Shown piece by piece: positions 1 to 5,813 of a stretch of DNA of 5,912 nucleotides; positions within the stretch are counted from its first letter, which is position 1; every line of letters starts with the position of its first letter. The notes under the pieces were generated by a model, which saw only the letters and a list, made by a program, of their open reading frames with translations, did not search any database and was not told the DNA's origin. The translations under genes were made by a program, and so were the position numbers. The DNA is from an uncultured Fusobacterium sp. (GTDB lineage: Bacteria > Fusobacteriota > Fusobacteriia > Fusobacteriales > Fusobacteriaceae). The DNA lies in assembly GCA_900543175.1 (NCBI GenBank), contig UQQO01000130.1, forward strand, positions 1 through 5,912. Reading direction: 5' to 3'.

Positions 1-102
1 AGTAATAGTCGTTTGCACTTCTTTACTTTTGGAAATTACGTCAACTTGATGTTAGTGATAATATATTTTTACTTTAATTATTAGAACGATAAAATATAAG
101 TT

Positions 103-1176
103 TTAGATATCTTGGTGGAATATCTCTATAATAGAAAGCCCGTTTTTACTATAAGTAATCTTTAAATATATATCCTTTCCATCACAAATGACACTATCTC
201 CATCTTTCAGAGAATAAATTTTTATTAAAAACTTTAAATTTGAAGGGTATTCACTCTCTTTTTGAGCTATCTTTAAAACTTCCATATGAAGGTCAAAAAG
301 GCTTTTAAATCTCTTTTTGATTGTTAAATATGGCTTTTTAATAATTAATTCTCTATTAAATAGCTTTTTCAAATATCCATCAAAATTACCAATACTATTA
401 TTTAGAGCAAACTCAACATTTTCTCTAACATACTCTTCCCCATGTTCATATAGATTATTTATAATAAGATTGTAAATCTCTGAAAAATCATTGATTTTAT
501 GGCTAATTAGCTGCATAATTTCGTTGATAACACTATTTTTAACCTCTGAGTTTTCCTTTTTAAAAGTCACCCCTAAAATCTTAGCAGTTTTATACTCTCC
601 ACTCTTATTTTTGCTATATGTAATTTCCATATCTCCATTTTCGTTTAAGTCCTTTAAGATGGGGAGAAGAATATTTTTCTCAATATCAAAGAATCTTTTA
701 TAGGATTCCTTTATCTCTAAAAGTTCTCTAAGTTCCTCTAAAGAGATAAAAACAATATTTTCAGATCTATGTTTTAGGTATTGAAATAGTTTATATGAAA
801 ATTTCTCTTCAAAGGTTATAATTTTGTTAATTCCTAGTTTTTCAAAATAAGTTTCCTTTTTAAAAGAGCTTAAAATCTCATCAGAAAATGTTAAAGTTAT
901 CTTATCTTCTAGTATTTGAAAAGATTGAAGTATTGATATATAACTAATATAATTGTCTGATTCTGAAGAGAGAACAATATATTTATTTAAAAGAGATACA
1001 AAGAATTTTATAACTTCCTCTTTTAAATCAAAACTAAAATCTTTTATAAATTTTTCGAAAGAGATAGTTATATTTTTTTCTTTTATATCTAAAGATTTTA
1101 TAAACTCCCTCTCTTTCTTATTAAGATGTTTTGAAAAGTCAATATTTATATTATTTTTTAAAATATTAAGATTCAT
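103..1176 (-). CDS. Rep_3-family replication initiator protein (RepB/RepA-like)
   Basis: This resembles the initiators of theta-replicating plasmids, which bind origin repeats through two winged-helix domains and often repress their own promoter. The clearest signature is at about residues 120-207: a helix (FSYKLFQYLKHR), a 'SLEELRELLEI' recognition-helix segment, 'YKRFFDIEKNILLPILKDLNE', and a beta-hairpin ending 'AKILGVTFKK'. Another segment typical of these proteins is at about 248-272 (YVRENVEFALNN, then FDGYLKKLF). The N-terminal 1-110 is charged and helical and less recognisable. The length of 357 is at the upper end for the family. The protein has no tryptophan and no transmembrane segment. 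The ATG start is supported by AAGGAG at 1183-1188, six bases upstream. It is transcribed divergently from the sugar/glycoasparagine operon. No iterons, partition genes or mobilisation genes are visible, so an active local origin is not supported. It could be a plasmid remnant, a plasmid-borne initiator, or a protein adapted to another DNA-binding role. The family call is fairly firm; the role here is open. Confidence 0.8.
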   Translation of the reverse strand: MNLNILKNNINIDFSKHLNKKEREFIKSLDIKEKNITISFEKFIKDFSFDLKEEVIKFFVSLLNKYIVLSSESDNYISYISILQSFQILEDKITLTFSDEILSSFKKETYFEKLGINKIITFEEKFSYKLFQYLKHRSENIVFISLEELRELLEIKESYKRFFDIEKNILLPILKDLNENGDMEITYSKNKSGEYKTAKILGVTFKKENSEVKNSVINEIMQLISHKINDFSEIYNLIINNLYEHGEEYVRENVEFALNNSIGNFDGYLKKLFNRELIIKKPYLTIKKRFKSLFDLHMEVLKIAQKESEYPSNLKFLIKIYSLKDGDSVICDGKDIYLKITYSKNGLSIIEIFHQDI

Positions 1177-1228
1177 ATTGAACTCCTTGTAAAAAAAAAT
1201 TTTTAAAATAGTAATTTTTTTATTTTTA

Positions 1229-1256
1229 AACGAAATAAAGAAAAAAGATTTTCGTT
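1229..1256. repeat. Inverted repeat in the rep leader
   Basis: AACGAAA (1229-1235) and TTTCGTT (1250-1256) are perfect 7-base inverted arms around a 14-base A/T-rich spacer. The element lies just downstream of the predicted start of the minus-strand rep transcript, inside its roughly 85-base leader. It could be a protein-binding site or a weak RNA hairpin. The arms are AT-rich, so chance is possible in DNA of this composition. Confidence 0.35.
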
Positions 1257-1260
1257 ATAT

Positions 1261-1276
1261 TGCTTTTATAATAGCA
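1261..1276. promoter_or_regulatory. Near-perfect palindrome over the rep -10 box (candidate operator)
   Basis: TGCTTTTATAATAGCA is a 16-base palindrome with a single mismatched pair. It covers the whole predicted -10 box of the minus-strand promoter and extends to the predicted transcription start. Known Rep_3-type initiators commonly repress their own gene by binding an inverted repeat overlapping the promoter, so this position fits autorepression. The binding role is inferred from position and symmetry only. Confidence 0.4.
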
Positions 1277-1296
1277 TAAATCACTATTTTTTTCAA
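1268..1296 (-). promoter_or_regulatory. Sigma-70-type promoter for the rep gene
   Basis: Read on the minus strand, TTGAAA (1296-1291) is followed after 17 bases by TATTAT (1273-1268), with TGC directly before the -10 forming an extended -10. Transcription should begin near 1261, giving a leader of about 85 bases before the rep ATG. Box quality and spacing are good, although AT-rich intergenic DNA yields many promoter-like matches. Confidence 0.6.
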
Positions 1297-1334
1297 TTTT
1301 TTCTCTATATTGTTACTTTTTTAACGATAACAGA

Positions 1335-1347
1335 TCATAAAATATGA
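1335..1347. promoter_or_regulatory. Dyad just upstream of the operon -35 box
   Basis: TCATA-AAA-TATGA is a perfect 13-base dyad centred at 1341, ten bases from the dyad centred at 1350.5 and ending four bases before the -35 box. The position suits an activator or repressor binding site. No regulator gene for the operon is visible, and the short AT-rich arms make this tentative. Confidence 0.3.
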
Positions 1348-1360
1348 ATTTTGACATATT
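1341..1360. promoter_or_regulatory. Dyad spanning the operon -35 box (candidate operator)
   Basis: AATATG (1341-1346) and CATATT (1355-1360) are inverted 6-base half-sites separated by 8 bases, with the -35 TTGACA lying across the spacer and the right arm. A protein bound here would block RNA polymerase, so a substrate-responsive repressor is a reasonable guess. The site shares its left arm with the adjacent TCATAAAATATGA dyad. Confidence 0.3.
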
Positions 1361-1379
1361 CTTTTTATAGTGATATAAG
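1351..1379 (+). promoter_or_regulatory. Sigma-70 promoter of the PTS/glycosylasparaginase operon
   Basis: A consensus -35 TTGACA (1351-1356) is followed after exactly 17 bases by TATAAG (1374-1379), with TGA immediately before the -10 as an extended -10 element. Transcription should begin near 1386, leaving a leader of about 35 bases before the EIIA start. That is too short for a riboswitch or a BglG-type antiterminator hairpin, so control is more likely by a DNA-binding protein at the promoter. Confidence 0.75.
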
Positions 1380-1420
1380 TAAAATGTGAAAATTAAAAAA
1401 AGTTTTTAGGAGGCGTTAAA

Positions 1421-1741
1421 ATGAATATGGATTTAGAAGAGATAGCAATGACAATAGTAGGAAACTCTGGAGAAGCTAGAAGCTTAGCTTATGAAGCTTT
1501 AAGTGAAGCTAAAAATGGAAATTTTGAAGCTGCTGAGGAACTTTTAAAAGAGGCTAGAGAAAAATCTTTAAAAGCTCATGAGATGCAAACAGAGCTTATT
1601 TGTAATGAAGCTGATGGAAATAAAGTTGAAATTAATCTTCTTATGGTTCATGCACAAGATCATTTAATGAACTCAATATTAGCAAGAGAATTAGTTGAAG
1701 AGATGATAGAGATGTATAAAGCTATGGGAGTGAGAAAATAA
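1421..1741 (+). CDS. PTS Lac-family EIIA component (cellobiose/chitobiose/lactose type)
   Basis: This cytoplasmic phosphocarrier accepts phosphate from HPr and passes it to the separate EIIB encoded three genes downstream. At 106 residues it has the normal length of the all-helical, trimeric Lac-type EIIA. The diagnostic motif is VHAQDHLM at 76-83: His77 is the expected phosphorylation site, Asp80 the residue that holds a metal at the trimer axis in LacA-type proteins, and His81 the second conserved histidine. AGGAGG at 1408-1413, seven bases upstream, supports the first ATG over the second one two codons later. It is the first gene of the operon, 35 bases from a strong promoter, and its TAA stop overlaps the ATG of the glycosylasparaginase gene. 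The sugar carried cannot be read from EIIA; sequence relatives include ChbA/CelC and LacF. The family assignment is secure. Confidence 0.95.
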   Translation: MNMDLEEIAMTIVGNSGEARSLAYEALSEAKNGNFEAAEELLKEAREKSLKAHEMQTELICNEADGNKVEINLLMVHAQDHLMNSILARELVEEMIEMYKAMGVRK

Positions 1742-2718
1742 TGAGAAAATGGGGAATTATAGCAACTTGGAGAATGGCTGCTGATGGTGTTGCTCTAGGT
1801 GCTGATATATTAAAAAATAATGGAAAATGTCAAGATGCAGTAGAAAAAGCAATAATGCAAGTTGAAGATTATCCTTTCTATAAATCAGTAGGTTATGGAG
1901 GACTTCCAAATGAAAATTGTGAAGTTGAATTAGATGCCGCTTTTATGGATGGAAAAACACTATCAATAGGAGCAATAGCAGGAATAAAAGATTATAAAAA
2001 CCCTGTAAGCATAGCTAGAAAATTAAGTGAAGATAGATTTAATATTTTCTTAGTAGGAGCTGGAGCAGAAGCTTATGCACATAAAAATGGATTTGTAAGA
2101 CAAAATATGCTTACAGAGAGAGCTAAAAAAACTTGGGAAATAAGAATGAAAGAGATCAATGAAAAAAATCTTTCACCATATGATGGGCATGATACTGTTT
2201 GTATGATTGGATTAGACAGTGAAAAAGATATGGCAGTTGCAACTTCAACAAGTGGATTATTTATGAAGAAAAGAGGAAGAGTTGGAGATTCACCAGTTTC
2301 AGGATCTGGATTCTATGTGGATAATGAAGTTGGAGGAGCAGCAGCAACAGGACTTGGAGAGGATATAATGAAAGGTTGTCTTTCATATGAAACTGTTCAA
2401 AGAATGAGAAATGGAATGTCTCCAATGGAAGCAGCTCAATCAGCAGTAGAAGATTTTTCAAAACAATTGAGAAGAAGAAGAGGAGTAGCTGGGGCTATAT
2501 CTGTTATTGCAATGAATAACAAGGGTGAATGGGGAATAGGAACAAATGTTGAATTTACTTTTGTAGCATCAACATCTGAAGAGGAGCCAAAAGTATATTT
2601 AGCAAATCCTGTATTTAATGAGGACAAAACAGTTAAAGAGGTTAAGATAGAAGTAGCATCTAAAGAGTACATGGAAGAGTATAAGAGAAATATTCAAAAA
2701 CCATTGGAAGAAATATAA
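1741..2718 (+). CDS. N4-(beta-N-acetylglucosaminyl)-L-asparaginase (glycosylasparaginase, T2 Ntn hydrolase)
   Basis: The family hydrolyses the amide joining GlcNAc to asparagine, giving aspartate and 1-amino-GlcNAc, which breaks down to GlcNAc and ammonia. The enzyme is made as a precursor that cuts itself before a threonine; here the site is Asp151-Thr152 in 'GHDTVCMIGLD', giving an alpha chain of 151 and a beta chain of 174 residues. Other active-site positions match the Flavobacterium enzyme as I recall its numbering: Trp10 (Trp11 there), Thr170, Arg180, Asp183 in 'GRVGDSP', and Thr203-Gly204 in 'AAATGLGE'. No signal peptide precedes 'MRKWGIIATW', so it should be cytoplasmic, unlike the periplasmic Flavobacterium and lysosomal human enzymes. 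That fits a substrate imported by the flanking PTS. The start overlaps the EIIA stop as TAATG, with GGGAG at 1726-1730 as a possible ribosome site; translational coupling is likely. A related beta-aspartyl peptidase activity is possible but fits the motifs less well. Confidence 0.9.
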   Translation: MRKWGIIATWRMAADGVALGADILKNNGKCQDAVEKAIMQVEDYPFYKSVGYGGLPNENCEVELDAAFMDGKTLSIGAIAGIKDYKNPVSIARKLSEDRFNIFLVGAGAEAYAHKNGFVRQNMLTERAKKTWEIRMKEINEKNLSPYDGHDTVCMIGLDSEKDMAVATSTSGLFMKKRGRVGDSPVSGSGFYVDNEVGGAAATGLGEDIMKGCLSYETVQRMRNGMSPMEAAQSAVEDFSKQLRRRRGVAGAISVIAMNNKGEWGIGTNVEFTFVASTSEEEPKVYLANPVFNEDKTVKEVKIEVASKEYMEEYKRNIQKPLEEI

Positions 2719-2746
2719 GAATTATAATAAAATAAAGGAGAGGACA

Positions 2747-4051
2747 ATGAGTAAAGCGATAGAGATATTAGAAGAAAAATTAGTACCTGTAGCAGCTTGG
2801 ATTGCAGAAAATAAATATGTCAATGGAATTAGAAGAGCATTTATAATGATGATGCCTCTACTAATGATAGGATCATTATTCTTAATGATAACAGCTTTCC
2901 CTTTACCAGCATATCAAAGAGGAATGGCAAGTCTTTTAGGAGAAAACTGGAAAGATATCTTTGATATTCCAGTAAGTGCAACATTTAACTTAATTGCACT
3001 ATTTGTAGCTTTTCTTGTAGCACAACAATTAGCAAAACAATTTGAACTTGATAGTATAGCAGTTGGATTATTATCACTAGCATCATTCCTGATACTTACT
3101 CCACTTGGAAATACAAGTGAATTTGGACAAGTAATAACATTTGCTTGGCTAGGAAGTAAAGGAATGTTTGTTGCTATGGTAATCGGTGTTGTAACAGTAA
3201 AAATATTCCATTTCTTTGTAAAAAGAGATATCTTAGTAAAAATGCCTGATGGAGTTCCACCTGAAGTAATAAAATCATTTGAAGCTCTTATTCCAGGAAC
3301 AGTTATTCTTGCAACAGCTCTTCTATTAAGAGTGGGAATGGAACATACTTCTTATGGAACAATTCATGACTTTGTATATAAAATGTTAGCACTTCCATTA
3401 AGAGCATTAGGAACATCATATATTGGTTCAATTCTTACTGTATTTGCAATCTCAATTCTTTGGTCAGTAGGAATTAACAGTGGATCAATGGTAAATGGAT
3501 TTGTAAGACCATTCTGGTTAGAAAACCAAGCTGAAAATATAGCAGCATTACAAGCTGGACAACCTCTACCACATGTTATAACAGAGCAATTCTTTGATAT
3601 GATATGGATGGGAGGAGCAGGAGTTACACTATCACTATTACTTGCTATCGTAATCTTTGCTAAGAGTAAACATATAAAAAGTGTTGGAGCTATTGGAATT
3701 GTTCCAGGAATCTTCAATATCAATGAGCCAGTACTATTTGGATTACCTATAATTTTAAACCCAATTATGCTAGTTCCATTTAATATTGTACCAATAGTTA
3801 TGGTAACAACTCAATATATAGCTATGAACATAGGATTAGTTTCAAAACCACTAGGAGTAGCTTTCCCATGGCCTACACCAGCAGTAATCAGTGGATTTAT
3901 CACAGTAGGAGATTTAACAGGATCACTTATGCAATTAGCGAACCTTATTATAGGAGCTATGATCTATCTTCCATTCTTAAGAATCATAGATAAAGCAAGT
4001 AAAAAAGAGGAAGATGAAATGGAAAGATTAGAAGCAGAAGAAAATAAATAG
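2747..4051 (+). CDS. PTS Lac-family EIIC sugar permease
   Basis: This is the membrane channel of the PTS, carrying the sugar inward while EIIB phosphorylates it. The 434 residues and multiple hydrophobic segments (roughly 28-52, 80-120, 128-158, 180-196, 222-250, 285-305, 312-365 and 378-412) match the Lac/ChbC fold. Family landmarks are 'KMPDGVPPEV' at 165-174 and Asn326-Glu327-Pro328, the NEP motif whose glutamate contacts the sugar hydroxyl to be phosphorylated. Two landmarks look altered. The usual Gly-Ile-His-Gly is Gly-Ile-Asn-Ser-Gly at 242-246, replacing the binding-site histidine by Asn244, and the usual Pro-Trp-Thr-Thr-Pro is PWPTP at 374-378. Both suggest an atypical substrate. The C-terminus is a short, highly charged cytoplasmic tail (KKEEDEMERLEAEENK). 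AAGGAG at 2735-2740 supports the ATG. The gene begins 28 bases after the glycosylasparaginase. The family is certain; the substrate is not. Confidence 0.93.
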   Translation: MSKAIEILEEKLVPVAAWIAENKYVNGIRRAFIMMMPLLMIGSLFLMITAFPLPAYQRGMASLLGENWKDIFDIPVSATFNLIALFVAFLVAQQLAKQFELDSIAVGLLSLASFLILTPLGNTSEFGQVITFAWLGSKGMFVAMVIGVVTVKIFHFFVKRDILVKMPDGVPPEVIKSFEALIPGTVILATALLLRVGMEHTSYGTIHDFVYKMLALPLRALGTSYIGSILTVFAISILWSVGINSGSMVNGFVRPFWLENQAENIAALQAGQPLPHVITEQFFDMIWMGGAGVTLSLLLAIVIFAKSKHIKSVGAIGIVPGIFNINEPVLFGLPIILNPIMLVPFNIVPIVMVTTQYIAMNIGLVSKPLGVAFPWPTPAVISGFITVGDLTGSLMQLANLIIGAMIYLPFLRIIDKASKKEEDEMERLEAEENK

Positions 4052-4100
4052 ATAGAAAACAGTTATTATTGTTAATATACATATAAGAGGAGGAAAGAAT

Positions 4101-4406
4101 ATGAAAAAAATATTATTATTATGTGATGCAGGAATGTCAACAAGCCTTATGGTTAAAAAAATGAAAGAAGCAGCAGATAAAAAAGGGATTGAAACTGAAA
4201 TTGCTGCAGTAAGTATAGCAAAATTTGAAGAGAACTTAGATAACTATGATGTATTCCTATTAGGACCACAAGTAAAATATAAAAAAGCTAAACTTGAGCC
4301 AATAGCAGCAGCTAAAGGAAAGAAAGTAGAAGTTATCAACACAATAGATTATGGTATGATGAAAGGTGAAAAAGTATTAGAACAAGCTCTAGCTTTAATT
4401 GGATAG
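4101..4406 (+). CDS. PTS Lac-family EIIB component (cellobiose/chitobiose type)
   Basis: This cytoplasmic protein takes phosphate from EIIA on a cysteine and hands it to the sugar bound in EIIC. At 101 residues it is the normal length of a free-standing Lac-type EIIB. Cys8 opens the phosphate-binding loop 'CDAGMSTS' at 8-15, and 'FLLGPQVKY' at 52-60 is the second family motif. The common form of the loop is C-[SA]-[AS]-G-M-S-T, so aspartate directly after the catalytic cysteine is unusual. AGGAGG at 4088-4093, seven bases before the ATG, fixes the start. It lies 49 bases after EIIC; no convincing terminator is seen in that gap. With the EIIA and EIIC genes it completes the permease, so no EII component is missing from the locus. 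Confidence 0.95.
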   Translation: MKKILLLCDAGMSTSLMVKKMKEAADKKGIETEIAAVSIAKFEENLDNYDVFLLGPQVKYKKAKLEPIAAAKGKKVEVINTIDYGMMKGEKVLEQALALIG

Positions 4407-4413
4407 TGATTTT

Positions 4414-5799
4414 ATGGAATTAAAAACATATATTGATGAACATTTTAATGAGACATTAAATAGTATTATCAAAATAATCAATATAAGAACTGTAAAAGGT
4501 GAAAAGACAGGAGATGCTCCCTATGGAGTTGAACTGAAGAGAGCCTTAAATGAAGTACTAGAAATAGCTAAATCTTTAGGATTTAAAGTTAAAAATTTAG
4601 ATAACTATGTAGGATATGCAGAGTATGGAGAGGGAGAGGAGTATATTGCTGTTCTTGGACATATAGATGTAGTACCTGAAGGGGATATTGAAAACTGGAG
4701 CGTACCACCATATGAGGGAAGAATAGTTGGAGATCAACTTGTAGCAAGAGGAGCTATTGATAATAAAGGACCAATAATTTCAGCTCTTTACTCTCTGAAA
4801 GCTGTAGTTGATACTGAGCCTAACTTTCATAAAAGAGTGAGAATAATTTTTGGAACTAATGAAGAGAGTGGAAATGAAGATATAAAATATTATCTTTCTA
4901 AAGAGCAACCACCAAAATATGCTTTTACCCCAGATGGAAGATTTCCAGTGATATTTTCAGAAAAAGGGATCTATACTTTCTCTTTTAGAAAAAGATTGGA
5001 TCTTTCAAATACAAATATTCTTGAATTAAAAGCAGGAACAAGATCTAATATTGTTCCAGAACTATGTACTCTAAAATTAAAAGATACAAGTAAAATTAAT
5101 TTAAATGAGAAGATAGCAGAAGTAGAAAAATACTCTAACAACCATTTTGAAATAGATGGAGATATAGTTAAATGTATTGGAAAATCAGCTCATGCTAGCT
5201 CACCACAAAAGGGGATAAATGCTCTTTTAGGAATGTATCAACTTTTAAATTTAATTTTAGATGAGAAAGATTCTGCAAAAGAGTTTGTAGAATTTATAGC
5301 TACAAAAGTTGGAGAAACTTATGATGGAATTAATTTAGGAATAAAAACTGAAAATGAAGAAGTAGGAGATCTTACTATAAGTGCAGGAATAACAAATATT
5401 GTAAGTGATGAGATATTTGTTAAATTTAATATAAGATATCCAGCATCAATAGATGAAAAAACACTTGATTCAAGATTAGATGAAGCAGGGAAAAATGGAA
5501 ATGTAGTTTTCTTTAAAGAAAATCATAATCCACCTCTTTACTTTGAAAAATCTCACCCTCTTGTAAAAGAGTTACAAGATGTATATCAAGAGGTTACAGG
5601 TAGAGATGAGGAGCCAGCTGCTTTAGGTGGTGGAACATATGCAAAACTTATGCCTAATACAGTTGCTTTTGGACCAAACTTTAAAGAGTATAAGGGAAAT
5701 CCTCATAGTTTTGATGAGAGCATGGATATAAATATGTTAAAACAAGGTATGGAGATCTATGCTAAAGCTATTTTAAAACTATCAGCTTTAATAAAATAA
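4414..5799 (+). CDS. pepV: M20 metallo-dipeptidase, PepV/Sapep type
   Basis: This cytoplasmic two-zinc enzyme cleaves dipeptides with a free amino end and has broad side-chain tolerance. From the ATG at 4414 the protein has 461 residues, typical of PepV. Expected catalytic positions are present: His83 and Asp85 in 'GHIDVVPEG', Asp116 in 'RGAIDNKGP', Glu150 (general base) and Glu151 (metal) in 'NEESG', Asp173 in 'PDGRFP', Asn212 in 'RSNIVP', His260 in 'KSAHAS', Arg341, and His431 in 'GNPHSFDES'. The inserted lid domain spans about 180-375. An in-frame TTG at 4399 would add five residues but lies inside the EIIB gene; ATG 4414, seven bases after the EIIB stop, is preferred although its ribosome site is weak, so coupled translation is likely. 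As last gene of the operon it may trim flanking amino acids from imported glycopeptides so that the glycosylasparaginase, which prefers free asparagine termini, can act. A housekeeping dipeptidase role is the alternative. Confidence 0.9.
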   Translation: MELKTYIDEHFNETLNSIIKIINIRTVKGEKTGDAPYGVELKRALNEVLEIAKSLGFKVKNLDNYVGYAEYGEGEEYIAVLGHIDVVPEGDIENWSVPPYEGRIVGDQLVARGAIDNKGPIISALYSLKAVVDTEPNFHKRVRIIFGTNEESGNEDIKYYLSKEQPPKYAFTPDGRFPVIFSEKGIYTFSFRKRLDLSNTNILELKAGTRSNIVPELCTLKLKDTSKINLNEKIAEVEKYSNNHFEIDGDIVKCIGKSAHASSPQKGINALLGMYQLLNLILDEKDSAKEFVEFIATKVGETYDGINLGIKTENEEVGDLTISAGITNIVSDEIFVKFNIRYPASIDEKTLDSRLDEAGKNGNVVFFKENHNPPLYFEKSHPLVKELQDVYQEVTGRDEEPAALGGGTYAKLMPNTVAFGPNFKEYKGNPHSFDESMDINMLKQGMEIYAKAILKLSALIK

Positions 5800-5813
5800 T
5801 AATTTAATAAAAA

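Noticed and set aside
58..81. Possible terminator after rep (ATAAT...ATTAT)
   Set aside because: Only a five-pair A/T stem with a long loop; too weak to call.
953..1192. Open frames antisense to rep (953-1192 and 491-703)
   Set aside because: Low-complexity Phe/Ser/Leu-rich translations, typical shadows of an AT-rich coding strand, with no recognisable family.
1193..1420. Possible riboswitch or antiterminator leader ahead of the operon
   Set aside because: The near-consensus promoter puts the transcript start near 1386, leaving only about 35 bases of AT-rich leader with no room for a structured element.
2261..2672. Open frames antisense to the glycosylasparaginase gene
   Set aside because: They lie wholly opposite a well-supported gene, have no family match, and look like shadow frames.
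3364..3723. 119-codon open frame antisense to EIIC
   Set aside because: The opposite strand encodes conserved EIIC motifs; the antisense translation shows no recognisable domain.
4052..4100. Possible terminator between EIIC and EIIB (AACA...TGTT)
   Set aside because: The stem is only four AT-rich base pairs with no T-run; the two genes are parts of one permease and should be co-transcribed.
4399..4413. TTG start that would extend the dipeptidase by five residues (MDSDF)
   Set aside because: It overlaps the EIIB coding end, lacks a ribosome site, and ATG 4414 gives the usual PepV N-terminus right after the EIIB stop.
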